A stretch of 64,000 bases of DNA from Pseudomonadota bacterium (GCA_027485695.1 JAIXQO010000003.1:434001-498000), one strand, 5' to 3'; shown: positions 8,563-16,868, counted from the first letter of the stretch. The notes: a model not told the origin generated them from the letters alone. Made by a program: numbers and translations.

Positions 8563-10689
8563 ATGATGTTCGAAAAGACATGCTCGCTTACGAAGTCGGG
8601 TTTACGATCGGGCGCCTGGTTTGGGTTGCTTCTAGGCCTATTACCGTCCATTGCCTCTGCCGACAATCTTGCTAACTGTTACGATCCTTCGGAAACCAAA
8701 CCGTGCACGCCCGTTTCAACTCCGCAGCTCTATCCTAAGCCACTCAAGAAAGTCGGCACTTCCACTAAGGCTACCGCCGTCGCCGGCTGCTACTCGATGG
8801 ACATGAAGTTAGTTCGCGAGCTCACCGATCCGATCAACGGAAGGTGCGAGACAGGCGACGCGCCGATTCGATTCTATCTCACCTACAAAACGATCTGCCC
8901 AGGTAACTTATCGGTTTGTTATTTCGGCAGCCAAGTTCTCGTCATTCCTAATCTCACCGTCGATGGGCCAAACCCTTTTGGCGACGGATTCAATCCGGAT
9001 GTTTCGAGCGGTTTGCCGTTCAAGATCGCCAAAGGGCAGGCGGGTGTAAACGCACGTGAGGCGTGCGACATTCTCAAGAAACAAGATCCGAGCTACGAGT
9101 ATCGCGCAGAGATCCAAGCCTGCATCAAGCCGTCATCTGCGGTTTGTACGGAACTCGGTTTCTATTGGAGTGCCGCTTACGGTAAATGTATATCGCAACG
9201 CGACCTTGTTTGCGCGAGTTGTCCGGATGCCGCGAAATATTGCCAAGGTCACACCTACGTACCTTCGGGAGCTCAAAATTGTTTCTGCATGGGTACGAGC
9301 ACCACTCTCGAGCGAGACAACCAAGGACCTTGTCATTGGGTTCATTGGGAGCAGGTGACGAATCCGGTTTGTGATCGCGCATTCCAACATGATCCCAACT
9401 ACAAATGGGTCGCTTATCCAGATCCGTCACAAGACCGTTGCTGCTTGAATGGCAATTGTTGCGATCCCGAGAAACCAGCAGATCAAAATCGGACCGTTAC
9501 CGACAATTGTTCATTGCCGGTGAGAGCGAATATTGCGCCAGGCGGTCCAGTTCCCGCGGGAGTTCCTTGGTCTGCTGGAATGGGCACTTGCGAAGCAGCG
9601 GGTGCTGTGAATTGTGCGGTCGGTGGCACTGGGAGTGGAACAGGCCCTGGCCCCGGACCGGGCCCCGGCACTGCAACGAGTACGGGCACTGCAACGAGCA
9701 CTGGAACGGGCACCGGAACGGGCACCGGAACGGGCACTGGAACGGGCACTGGAACGGGCACATTGGAGACCGCTTGTAATAGGACTTATTGCCATTTAGG
9801 TAAACAGTACTCGTGTACTCGTGATAGCTACGGCACCTTCTCACAACCGGTATTGGTGGGAATGAGTTGCAGTGATCCAGACGCAGGACTCAATCCTTGT
9901 GCTCAAGCGAACTGTCCGGTTTCGACAACGACGGGATGTACGGCGACAGACGTGAGTTACTGTTCTTCTTTTAACCAAGCGATTGGATATTCTCCATCAG
10001 CGGGGCTCTGTGATGCTGCTGGTAGCCCGGTTACTACTGATCCTGACGGAACAGGAAAGTGTGAGTGCAAAGTAACTTCTGGGACGGAGTTTAAGGGCTG
10101 TGGATTACCTTTCGGTGAGTCTTGTAGCAATCGATTCTGTTATCCCAAGTCCTGTCCAATGACTCCTCCTGTGGTAGCGAAACCCAACTGCGGTTGCACC
10201 GGTGACCTGATCTCTGTGAATGGCGTCTGCAAATGCCCGGAAGGTAAGTGGCTCAAGGATGGTAATAATCGTTGCTGTAATCTACTGGATACTTGGGATG
10301 CAGCAGCGCAAGTGTGTAAACCTTTTGAAATTTCCGTGGGTTGTGTTCCAGGTTCATTCGCATTCCCAGCTACGGATGGAACATGCCCAGCGGCGTTTCC
10401 TTGGAAGTCGTGTTCGGGTGTCGGCGAAGGCGCGGGTTTGGGAGTCGGATTCGGTTATATCCCGAATTTTTGTACCTGCCACTGTGCCGCACCTCCGACC
10501 GTGACTCCGACACCAACACCGACTAATGCAGGTGGAGGATGTGGCCCGTGGCCCGGTGGGGCTCCGGTATGGATGATCAACAATCAAATAACCACGTGTT
10601 GTCGATCCGGTTGGCAGCACGCTGGATTTGGATGTTGCCGCGGTCCGCGCGGCGGCGTAGGTCCAGACGAAGAAACCACCTGTATCTAA
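8563..10689 (+). CDS. Large Cys-rich secreted protein with Gly-Thr linker, candidate tip adhesin
   Basis: About 708 residues, with a signal peptide ending SIASADN and about 58 cysteines in the mature part, many in CC, CxC or CxxC pairs spread along the chain. A low-complexity centre (GPGPGPGPG then repeated Gly-Thr) separates N- and C-terminal Cys-rich halves; a short Thr-Pro stretch (TVTPTPTPT) follows later. I recognise no catalytic domain. Heavy disulfide bonding and the position in a chaperone-usher-like locus suggest a surface or tip protein, which is inference. The ATG at 8563 (or 8566) is chosen; an ATG at 8539 lies inside a -10-like sequence. All reading frames stay open across the repeat because of its period of 12. 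Confidence 0.75.
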   Translation: MMFEKTCSLTKSGLRSGAWFGLLLGLLPSIASADNLANCYDPSETKPCTPVSTPQLYPKPLKKVGTSTKATAVAGCYSMDMKLVRELTDPINGRCETGDAPIRFYLTYKTICPGNLSVCYFGSQVLVIPNLTVDGPNPFGDGFNPDVSSGLPFKIAKGQAGVNAREACDILKKQDPSYEYRAEIQACIKPSSAVCTELGFYWSAAYGKCISQRDLVCASCPDAAKYCQGHTYVPSGAQNCFCMGTSTTLERDNQGPCHWVHWEQVTNPVCDRAFQHDPNYKWVAYPDPSQDRCCLNGNCCDPEKPADQNRTVTDNCSLPVRANIAPGGPVPAGVPWSAGMGTCEAAGAVNCAVGGTGSGTGPGPGPGPGTATSTGTATSTGTGTGTGTGTGTGTGTGTGTLETACNRTYCHLGKQYSCTRDSYGTFSQPVLVGMSCSDPDAGLNPCAQANCPVSTTTGCTATDVSYCSSFNQAIGYSPSAGLCDAAGSPVTTDPDGTGKCECKVTSGTEFKGCGLPFGESCSNRFCYPKSCPMTPPVVAKPNCGCTGDLISVNGVCKCPEGKWLKDGNNRCCNLLDTWDAAAQVCKPFEISVGCVPGSFAFPATDGTCPAAFPWKSCSGVGEGAGLGVGFGYIPNFCTCHCAAPPTVTPTPTPTNAGGGCGPWPGGAPVWMINNQITTCCRSGWQHAGFGCCRGPRGGVGPDEETTCI
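9640..9762 (+). repeat. Gly-Pro/Gly-Thr coding microsatellite
   Basis: A run of near-identical 12-base units (GGAACGGGCACT and variants) encoding Gly-Thr pairs, preceded by GGCCCC-type units encoding Gly-Pro. The repeat is in frame with the Cys-rich protein and forms its central linker. Unit number could vary by slippage without breaking the frame. Confidence 0.85.
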
Positions 10690-10793
10690 TGATGAATCGG
10701 CAGTCCCAAAAATGGTGATTCATCCCTCCTAGGTGAAGAGGCAACTTCTGCCCGTTGAGAAGTCGATCTCAGGTTTCGATACTGAGAGTAGCT

Positions 10794-11270
10794 ATGAAAA
10801 AATTCGGCTATTCTCGTTGGGGCATTGCGTTCGTGGTCGTGATTTCGTTTTTGTCAGCACCTGCATCGTTCGGGGTCGGATCGACCGCCAAATCGGTACA
10901 AAAAGTTTTGGCCGCTCTTAAAATCGAAACGACGAGCGACTTGGATTTTGGTGCAGCACCACAAGGCGATCCTGAAAAAACCGTACAACCGGGCGTAGCA
11001 GACAATAGCGAGAACGCCAGTTTCCTCGTATCGGGCGAGCCTGGAAAATGTTTCACGATTCAGCTACCGACTGAAATTTTCATGCAGCAGCGCGGCGGAC
11101 GAGCCCGAATTCGAGTGAATCAATTTCGTTCCAATCCCGACTTACTCAGTACGTTGGATCCGGCCGGTCGGAGACAGATCCTGGTTGGCGCGACACGCGA
11201 AGCATTGGCCGCGACTTTACCCAGAGGCGACTACGAAGGCGTGTTTCAAGTTGACGTTGTGTACCAGTAG
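10794..11270 (+). CDS. DUF4402 pilin-like secreted protein (second copy)
   Basis: A 158-residue exported protein; the signal peptide ends SAPASFGV. It shares with the 4321 protein the strand motifs KIETTSDLDFG near the mature N terminus and LVGATREALAATLPRGDYEGVFQVDVVY at the C terminus, so the two are paralogous subunits. One cysteine (GKCFTIQLP) is present, unlike the first copy. It may be a minor or adaptor subunit. ATG at 10794 is preferred over an upstream TTG at 10755 because it starts directly at the signal peptide. The thioredoxin-like gene starts 17 bases downstream. Confidence 0.8.
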   Translation: MKKFGYSRWGIAFVVVISFLSAPASFGVGSTAKSVQKVLAALKIETTSDLDFGAAPQGDPEKTVQPGVADNSENASFLVSGEPGKCFTIQLPTEIFMQQRGGRARIRVNQFRSNPDLLSTLDPAGRRQILVGATREALAATLPRGDYEGVFQVDVVYQ

Positions 11271-11287
11271 GTGTTTTCTCCAAACTC

Positions 11288-11758
11288 ATGACAAGTGGTT
11301 ACTGGGTTTGGGGAGCATTGTTGCTGATGGGAAATACTCAAGCATCACCGGGCACGGATCTTACGGGCGAGGTCTCACGCACCACGATTGAAAAACAGTC
11401 CTATCCTTGGATGAAAGAAGTATTCGAGCATGTTGCGCTCGAGTCTCCGAAGAGCCTCTCGAACGTCGATGTCGAAGTCTATTTCGGCAGTTGGTGCGGA
11501 GACAGCCACGAGTACTTGCCGCAGTTTTTCTCGCTGATCGACCGCACGGCCAAAAAAGCCGGAGTTCACCCCAAGAGCATCAAGTACTTCGGACTCGATC
11601 GCAAGAAAACCTACGAAGGTTACTCAAACACGCGTTCGATCGAGCGGATTCCGACATTCGTATTTCTCAAGGACGGCCGTGAGATCGGTCGTATCGTAGA
11701 GACTCCTCGGGTCTCCATTGCAGCCGACACTCAGGCCATCCTGAATCACCGTCGATAA
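11288..11758 (+). CDS. Secreted thioredoxin-fold protein with one active-site Cys
   Basis: A 156-residue protein with an N-terminal signal sequence (ending near NTQASPG) and a thioredoxin fold: VEVYFGSWCGDSHEYLPQF carries the active site, and the cis-Pro loop is RIPTFVFLKDGREIGRI. The motif is CGDS instead of CxxC, so it is a monothiol variant that cannot itself form a catalytic disulfide. Placed right after the Cys-rich protein and second pilin, it could act in thiol handling or isomerisation of that protein in the periplasm. That link is inferred from position only. Confidence 0.8.
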   Translation: MTSGYWVWGALLLMGNTQASPGTDLTGEVSRTTIEKQSYPWMKEVFEHVALESPKSLSNVDVEVYFGSWCGDSHEYLPQFFSLIDRTAKKAGVHPKSIKYFGLDRKKTYEGYSNTRSIERIPTFVFLKDGREIGRIVETPRVSIAADTQAILNHRR

Positions 11759-11767
11759 CGATTAAAA

Positions 11768-12775
11768 TTAAAGCGAAGTACCCAGGAGGCTTGCAGCCGC
11801 GAGGTATTTTTCGTCCACTTGCGCCACCGGCAGCGCCGCGGCGATTGCGCGTTCTTTTTCTGCTAGCAAAGTTGAGAGATAGCGCTCGGTGTAGCTTGGA
11901 ATGATCGCGACGATTTTCTTACCGGTGTTCTCCGGTTTGGCCGCGATTCGTAGCGCTGCCGTCACCGCTGCTCCAGAGGAGATGCCGACCGGTATGCCTT
12001 CTTCTTGGATGAGCCGTCTTGCCATCGTGAGGGCCTCATCACTCGAAACTTTTTCGATGCCGTCGAGGATCTGGGTGTTGAGTATTTTGGGGATAAAACC
12101 GGCACCAATGCCTTGGATCTTGTGGGGGCCAGGTTTTTCACCTGAGAGAACTGGGCTCTCGGTTGGCTCAACCGCGATCACTTGAATGCTCGGTTTTTTC
12201 TGTTTCAGGATTTCGCCCACGCCCGTTGCCGTGCCACCGGTTCCCACTCCGGAAACTAAAATGTCGACAGTACCTTCGGTATCACGCCAGATTTCCTCTG
12301 CGGTTGTCTTGCGGTGGATCTCCGGATTCGCTGGATTTTCAAATTGGCTCGGGACGAAGTAGTTCGAGTCGTTTTCTTTGAGCTCGAGTGATTTCGCGAT
12401 GGCGCCTTTCATTCCAAGTGGCCCTGGCGTGAGCACGACTTCGGAGCCAAGCAGAAGTAGGAGCGTGCGACGTTCTTGCGACATCGTCTCTGGCATGACG
12501 AGCGTGAGTTTGTATCCTTTGGCCGCGCAGACGAACGCGAGCGCGATACCGGTATTTCCGCTCGTGGCCTCTAATACGCGCATTCCGGATTTCAAGGTGC
12601 CGTTCTTCTCGGCGGTCTCGATCATATGCAAGCCAATGCGATCCTTGACGGAGCCCAGTGGATTAAAAAATTCGAGTTTTAAGATGATCTCGGCGGGAAG
12701 TCCTTGGCCGATGCGCTGAAGCCGGATGAGGGGAGTGTTGCCGATCGTTTGGGTGATGCTGTCGTGAATCTTCAT
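11768..12775 (-). CDS. cysK: Cysteine synthase A (O-acetylserine sulfhydrylase)
   Basis: A 335-residue PLP enzyme that makes L-cysteine from O-acetylserine and sulfide in the cytoplasm. The Schiff-base lysine is Lys44 in [11 protein letters not shown]; the substrate loop is [11 protein letters not shown]; the phosphate-binding Gly/Thr loop is [12 protein letters not shown]. The length is slightly longer than typical CysK because of a C-terminal tail of about 25 residues. CysM or cystathionine beta-synthase-like activity is less likely given the motif set and absence of a CBS domain. Confidence 0.93.
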   Translation of the reverse strand: MKIHDSITQTIGNTPLIRLQRIGQGLPAEIILKLEFFNPLGSVKDRIGLHMIETAEKNGTLKSGMRVLEATSGNTGIALAFVCAAKGYKLTLVMPETMSQERRTLLLLLGSEVVLTPGPLGMKGAIAKSLELKENDSNYFVPSQFENPANPEIHRKTTAEEIWRDTEGTVDILVSGVGTGGTATGVGEILKQKKPSIQVIAVEPTESPVLSGEKPGPHKIQGIGAGFIPKILNTQILDGIEKVSSDEALTMARRLIQEEGIPVGISSGAAVTAALRIAAKPENTGKKIVAIIPSYTERYLSTLLAEKERAIAAALPVAQVDEKYLAAASLLGTSL

Positions 12776-12859
12776 GATGTATTCTCTTTTCTCGGATTGC
12801 GAGGCCCGAGGAGATCATCCCTAAAGATCGATGTTTTGAGAAGTGATCAATCGGGAATC

Positions 12860-12893
12860 GATCCCTGATGCGCGCGTGAGCCCATCAGGGATC
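12860..12893 (-). terminator. Hairpin just downstream of the 12906-13322 gene
   Basis: Perfect 11-base inverted repeat (GATCCCTGATG with CATCAGGGATC) with a 12-base loop, 13 bases beyond the stop codon on the minus strand. No T-run follows, so it may stabilise the 3' end and not terminate by itself. Confidence 0.45.
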
Positions 12894-12905
12894 GTCCATG
12901 AGAGA

Positions 12906-13322
12906 TTAACGGTCGAGCGTGCAGTTGTACTGCCAGGTCCAAGACAGCGTCCCTTGGCTGTACTCAACGAGGCGTGCGGTACCTTTGGCAGCTCCGCTCA
13001 ACATGGATTTATTGACGAAAAACTTAGGGTACACGCCGTCCGTATTGGTCGTGGCGTAGCCGAAATTGTAACGTGAGTCGATGCCGGTCTCAGTCAGCTT
13101 CTCATCGAAATTCGCTTCGATGTCCGAGTCAGTCGTTGCGTCATGATCGCGATCTTGAAGTTCGAAGGTGGCGCGATTGCTGGTGAGCTTGAGTTTCATG
13201 TAATCGACGCCGTCGCACTCGACGCCCGTGTCGATGCACTCACAGCTGTAAGAGAGTGCGGGGGCGTTTGCGAATGCCGAGCTACCTGAAATCGCGAGAA
13301 TGACCGAGAGAATGAGTTTCAT
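12906..13322 (-). CDS. Small secreted protein of unknown function
   Basis: A 138-residue protein with a clear signal peptide (MKLILSVILAISGSSAFA then NAPALS). The mature part is about 120 residues, acidic (DRDHDATTDSDIEANFDEK), with four cysteines (CECIDTGVEC near the start and YNCTLDR at the end) that probably form disulfides. It looks like a small periplasmic or surface beta protein. No family is recognised. Confidence 0.75.
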   Translation of the reverse strand: MKLILSVILAISGSSAFANAPALSYSCECIDTGVECDGVDYMKLKLTSNRATFELQDRDHDATTDSDIEANFDEKLTETGIDSRYNFGYATTNTDGVYPKFFVNKSMLSGAAKGTARLVEYSQGTLSWTWQYNCTLDR

Positions 13323-13410
13323 AGAATGGTTTCCTTTGGCTAAAGTTCTATGATGGAATCGCTCGAGTCTTGAATCGAGAATTTCGATTCGGTTCCGTGG
13401 AGTTCGATTT

Positions 13411-14130
13411 TCAGTTTCGGATGTTTTCGCTATCTCGAATCGCGCTCACGATTCTGGCCGCGACTATATGGCGAAACGCCGGATCGTTGAGTAAGCGACG
13501 GCGCAGCTGATGTCCCATTTCAATTTGAACTCCCGCCTGTTTGCAAAAGTTGACCGGATTCTTGGCCTGAAGTCCCGCGTATTTCCCGCAGCAGAACTCA
13601 CAAGTGCGCCAGTTTGTTTCTTGGGAAAGCGCCTCTAGGAGGCGAGCGCGGAGTACCTCGTTCTGACCACCGAGGCAGAAATCCGCTTCGTCGCCGTAGA
13701 AACCATGCAGCGAGAGGCAAACATTTTTATTCGGAGCAAGTCTCTCGAGCTCTGGCTCGTCGTAACGGTGACTCGTCAAATGAAGCCAGGGGTCGGTGAG
13801 ACTGCCTTCGTCGAAATCAGGAGAGCGCTTGAGTGATTGAAATTCGTAGCGGCTAGATTCGACAGTGTCCGGAAGCAGCTTTTCGATTTCCTGCAATAAC
13901 TCGGAGGTGCCGGGCTCCGTTTGGCCGCCGTGAATGGCGAGGAGGAGGAGCTCGTTTCCGCCAGATTTTGTGATGATCTCGTAGTCCGTCCCGCGTCTAG
14001 CGATCGCCTCAATTTCAGAAAAATGCTTGAGGCGTTGGTAGGCGGGATAGGGAGAGTTCTGCGTGGGCGAACTTGAGCAACCGCACAGAAGCAGGGCCAT
14101 GAGTAAACCGCAGATTCTGTTTCTTCTCAT
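13411..14130 (-). CDS. Poly-gamma-glutamate hydrolase-like lipoprotein
   Basis: A 239-residue lipoprotein (lipobox LLCGC near residue 18). The body matches the gamma-PGA hydrolase/DUF867 family: LLAIHGGQTEPGTSELLQEI is the zinc-site start, followed by SLHGFYGDEADFCLGGQN and a C-terminal INFCKQAGVQIEMGHQLRR segment. Family members are zinc peptidases that cut poly-gamma-glutamic acid and occur in phages and in bacteria. Membrane anchoring puts it in the envelope. Divergent from oxyR, with about 110 bases between. Confidence 0.8.
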   Translation of the reverse strand: MRRNRICGLLMALLLCGCSSSPTQNSPYPAYQRLKHFSEIEAIARRGTDYEIITKSGGNELLLLAIHGGQTEPGTSELLQEIEKLLPDTVESSRYEFQSLKRSPDFDEGSLTDPWLHLTSHRYDEPELERLAPNKNVCLSLHGFYGDEADFCLGGQNEVLRARLLEALSQETNWRTCEFCCGKYAGLQAKNPVNFCKQAGVQIEMGHQLRRRLLNDPAFRHIVAARIVSAIRDSENIRN

Positions 14131-14239
14131 CCGTCGATTGTAGAGGAGTCAGGGAGGGATTTTCAATGAATCGTCTTCATTTGTTTTTTCGATGATTCTG
14201 AATTAGTAATAGAAATATCCAATACACCGAAAGGATCTC

Positions 14240-15187
14240 ATGTCCTCCATCCAACAACTCGAGTACCTGCTGGCCGTTGATCGTTTTCGTCACTTCGGCA
14301 AAGCCGCCGATAGCTGTCACGTTACCCAACCGACGCTGAGTATGCAGATTCAAAAACTCGAAGAAGAGATGGGCGTCTCCATTTTCGATCGATCCAAGAA
14401 ACCCATCCTCCCGACCGATATCGGCCGCAAGGTGATCGATCAAGCGCGCGTGGTCGTCGCGGAGTTCAAAAAAATTGAGCAACTCAAAGAAGCTGAGTCC
14501 TCCGAGATCAAAGGCGTGCTTCGTCTCGGCATCATTCCGACGTTGAGTGGGAGCGTGATTCCGCTTTTCGCCGAGAAATGCCTAGAGAAATATCCAGACT
14601 TGAAACTCGAGTTTTCCGAGCTTCAAACGCAACAGTGCCTCGATAGTCTCGAGATCGATCAGCTCGACGCCGCAATCTTGGTGACACCGCTTCCGAATGA
14701 ACAGTTCGAAGAACGCGTGCTGTTTTACGAACCTTTTTTCGTCTATGCGAATAGTGCGCATCCGCTCGGCAAACTCACGAAGGTCGACGAAAAAGACCTC
14801 GAAGCCTCTGGCCTTTGGCTGCTTTCGGAGGGCCATTGTTTTCGTAATCAAGCGCTGCGTATCTGCGGGAAAAAAGGCAAGGACACGGGGCTTCAATCCA
14901 AGATCAAACTCGAAGGTGGCAGCCTCTCCACCCTCATGAAAATCGTCGAGCGCCTGGGTGGGTTCACGCTTCTCCCAGAACTGTCTCGAGTGGACGCACG
15001 TGTCGGCACAGCCCGGGTCGTAGATTTCCGTCCGCCCTATCCAACCCGTGAGGTGAGCCTCGTTTATCGCCGTAAACAGCTCAAGGACCGCCTCCTCGCC
15101 GCTCTCCATGCCGTCATCCGGGAATCGCTACCTGAGTCGATTACGAGCTTAAAACGCAAAGATCTCCAGCTCGTCCGTATTGAGTAG
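14240..15187 (+). CDS. oxyR: LysR-type hydrogen-peroxide regulator OxyR
   Basis: A 315-residue LysR regulator: N-terminal winged helix (LEYLLAVDRFRHFGKAADSCHVTQPTLSMQI), then the effector domain. The peroxide-sensing pair is present as EGHCFRNQALRIC with Cys200 and Cys209, the same spacing as E. coli Cys199/Cys208. It should activate peroxide-defence genes after disulfide formation. No catalase or peroxiredoxin gene is adjacent in this window. The next 875 bases hold a dense set of hairpins and a candidate small RNA. Confidence 0.92.
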   Translation: MSSIQQLEYLLAVDRFRHFGKAADSCHVTQPTLSMQIQKLEEEMGVSIFDRSKKPILPTDIGRKVIDQARVVVAEFKKIEQLKEAESSEIKGVLRLGIIPTLSGSVIPLFAEKCLEKYPDLKLEFSELQTQQCLDSLEIDQLDAAILVTPLPNEQFEERVLFYEPFFVYANSAHPLGKLTKVDEKDLEASGLWLLSEGHCFRNQALRICGKKGKDTGLQSKIKLEGGSLSTLMKIVERLGGFTLLPELSRVDARVGTARVVDFRPPYPTREVSLVYRRKQLKDRLLAALHAVIRESLPESITSLKRKDLQLVRIE

Positions 15188-15341
15188 AGGACGTTTTTAG
15201 CGGCTTTGAGGCCCCTCTGCCCCCACAGCGCTTTTTCTTCAAAAAAACGCGATTGAGTCTGCCAAGCGGATGCGTTTTCGCCCACCAGGGCGAAATGGCA
15301 GTAGGACCGGATGTCCGTCGAAAGCGCGTTTTTCTTTGAAG

Positions 15342-15467
15342 AAAAAAAAGGGCCTAGATCGTATGGGGGGGGGTGATCTAGGCCCAAAAGTGCCGAAGGG
15401 GGATTGGGGTGGCACTTGCTTCTATGAGAAGCAATCGTAGTGCCAAAATAGATGCTTTGCGTTAAGA
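15342..15467 (-). ncRNA. Candidate small RNA with C-rich hairpin loops
   Basis: On the minus strand a TATAAT (plus positions 15474-15479) would start a transcript near 15467. It then folds into TTGCTTCT/AGAAGCAA (15416-15434, loop of 3), AAGTGCC/GGCACTT (15388-15417, loop rich in CCCC), and GGGCCTAGATC/GATCTAGGCCC (15350-15385, loop with nine C), followed by eight T: a textbook terminator. No minus-strand gene lies to the right that would need it. The first two stems share a base or two, so they may alternate. C-rich loops are known in sRNAs that pair with ribosome-binding sites. No clear -35 was found (ATTTCA at 17 bases). Confidence 0.5.
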
Positions 15468-15815
15468 TATTGAATTATAAGAGTAAAGCCGCGATTTGAA
15501 ATAAAGTAGTCAACTTTATGGTCACTGCCTGCCTATTCTTTTTTCGCACGGGTGTCGAATTCCTTAACAGCGAATCTCGAGAACCGAGAGCAGAACCCAG
15601 AGCCTGAATCACCGGTGGCTGTTTCAGTTTTGCTCATCGCGTGAGTCAGGCGATTCGCTTTCAATCTGGGACCCCAAGGTCCTCCTCATCGAACGCAGCA
15701 AACTCACGCATCGTCGTGGACGGCTCGATTCTGTTTTCAGTTGGAATGGGAATACAAAAAAGAGCCGACGGACTTCTTGATCTTCGGGTCATTGATCTCT
15801 GTTTCTGATGGTGGC

Positions 15816-15892
15816 TCAGGCGGTGAATCCGCGAGTCTTGCGCCGTTTCTCCCTCCCTGGCGAAGATTTGCCGTTCACCGCCTGATTTTTTT
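15816..15892 (+). terminator. Long-loop hairpin with T-run
   Basis: Perfect 12-base stem TCAGGCGGTGAA/TTCACCGCCTGA with a 46-base loop and seven T after it on the plus strand. The loop can form an inner stem around a CTCCCTCCC stretch. It may end a plus-strand transcript from the oxyR side or from an unrecognised RNA in this gap. Confidence 0.5.
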
Positions 15893-16062
15893 AACGTCGG
15901 CTCATCCTGAGCCGCCGCCCTACGGGTACGACTTCGTCGTATTAAAATTCGCTTTCCTGCGAATTTTGAGGGCCCTCCTGGCCACTGATCCTGGCTAATT
16001 ACTTCGACAGTTCCTGGCCTTCGCTGGCCAAAACTCTTCGCCATTGATACGACTGTGAAACT

Positions 16063-16860
16063 ATGAGCTTTCCAGTCCGTTTTGGGTCGATGTTCCTTTT
16101 GATTTGGGTCGTTTCTCCCGCATTCGCTCTGACGGGCGCGGAGGTGATGACCAAAAATGAAACTGCACGCAAGGTCGAGGACTACGCGACTGAGGCATCA
16201 CTCGTCACCACTCGCAAAGATGAGTCGCCTCGCTCCAAGAAATTCAAATTCTGGCGCAAGATTCGCGAGGGAACGACTCGCTATCGCACGCTCACACTTT
16301 TCTCCGAGCCGGCCGAGATCAAAGGCCAATCCATCTTGTTCATCGAGAACGGCGAAGGCGCGAACGACATCTCGCTCTATCTTCCGACCTACAAAAAAGT
16401 TCGTCGCGTCGAGAGTGGGCAGCAGAGCGGTAGTTTCATGGGGTCTGACCTCTCGTATTCAGACATTACCGAAAAACACGTCGAGGATTACGACTACAAG
16501 CTCGAGCGCGAAGAAGCTTGTGGAAGTGGCCGCAAATGCCACGTGATCGAAGGCAAGCCTCGCACGGCGGGAGTTCGTGAGCGCACGGGTTATTCGAGAT
16601 TCTTGATCTGGATTGATCAAGCAAATTTCATGGCAGTGCGTTCGGACTACTGGAATCTCGAAGGCGAAGCGGTCAAACGGATCGACGTTTCAAAGACCGA
16701 GGTAGTGACTGGCCTAGCGGGTAGATACTTCTCGCACGAAATCGTGGTGGAGAATCTCAAGAACGGCTCTAAGACGTCGCTATCGTTCGGTAAACTCAAT
16801 ATTCCGAGTAAGACGGACGACGCTTTCTATAACGTCACGAATCTTTCCAAAGTCAAATGA
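16063..16860 (+). CDS. LolA-like outer-membrane lipoprotein-sorting family protein
   Basis: A 265-residue exported protein (signal peptide ending SPAFALTG). The mature part fits the LolA_like family (PF17131 type): an early KFKFWRKIREG stretch, the LTLFSEPAEIKGQSILFIE strand, then DISLYLPTYKKVRRVESGQQSGSFMGSDLSYSDI, which is the most conserved part of the family. A disulfide is likely between the cysteines of ACGSGRKC. Members are periplasmic and often encoded with RND exporters and outer-membrane proteins. Here the partner is the following beta-barrel gene only; the real ligand is unknown. Confidence 0.85.
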   Translation: MSFPVRFGSMFLLIWVVSPAFALTGAEVMTKNETARKVEDYATEASLVTTRKDESPRSKKFKFWRKIREGTTRYRTLTLFSEPAEIKGQSILFIENGEGANDISLYLPTYKKVRRVESGQQSGSFMGSDLSYSDITEKHVEDYDYKLEREEACGSGRKCHVIEGKPRTAGVRERTGYSRFLIWIDQANFMAVRSDYWNLEGEAVKRIDVSKTEVVTGLAGRYFSHEIVVENLKNGSKTSLSFGKLNIPSKTDDAFYNVTNLSKVK

Positions 16861-16868
16861 GAGGTCAC

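Larger units (their letters stand above)
15188..16062. other. Long intergenic region rich in hairpins
   Basis: I find no convincing protein gene here. It holds many perfect short inverted repeats: TTTCGCCC/GGGCGAAA (15276-15295), an imperfect repeat pairing about 15227-15251 with 15325-15349, the candidate small RNA at 15342-15467, GGACC/GGTCC near 15667-15680, a 12-base stem with T-run (15816-15892), GGCTCA/TGAGCC (15899-15913), TACGAC/GTCGTA (15927-15941) and AAAATTCGC/GCGAATTTT (15944-15967). Such density is far above that of other gaps in the window. Confidence 0.7.

Noticed and set aside
9405..9844. Open frames on both strands across the Gly-Thr repeat
   Set aside because: The repeat period of 12 keeps every frame open; only the frame of the Cys-rich protein continues into coding sequence on both sides.
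15661..16044. A 127-codon minus-strand frame in the hairpin-rich gap
   Set aside because: No ribosome-binding site, very Arg-rich translation, and it crosses several perfect hairpins, so RNA structure explains the sequence better.
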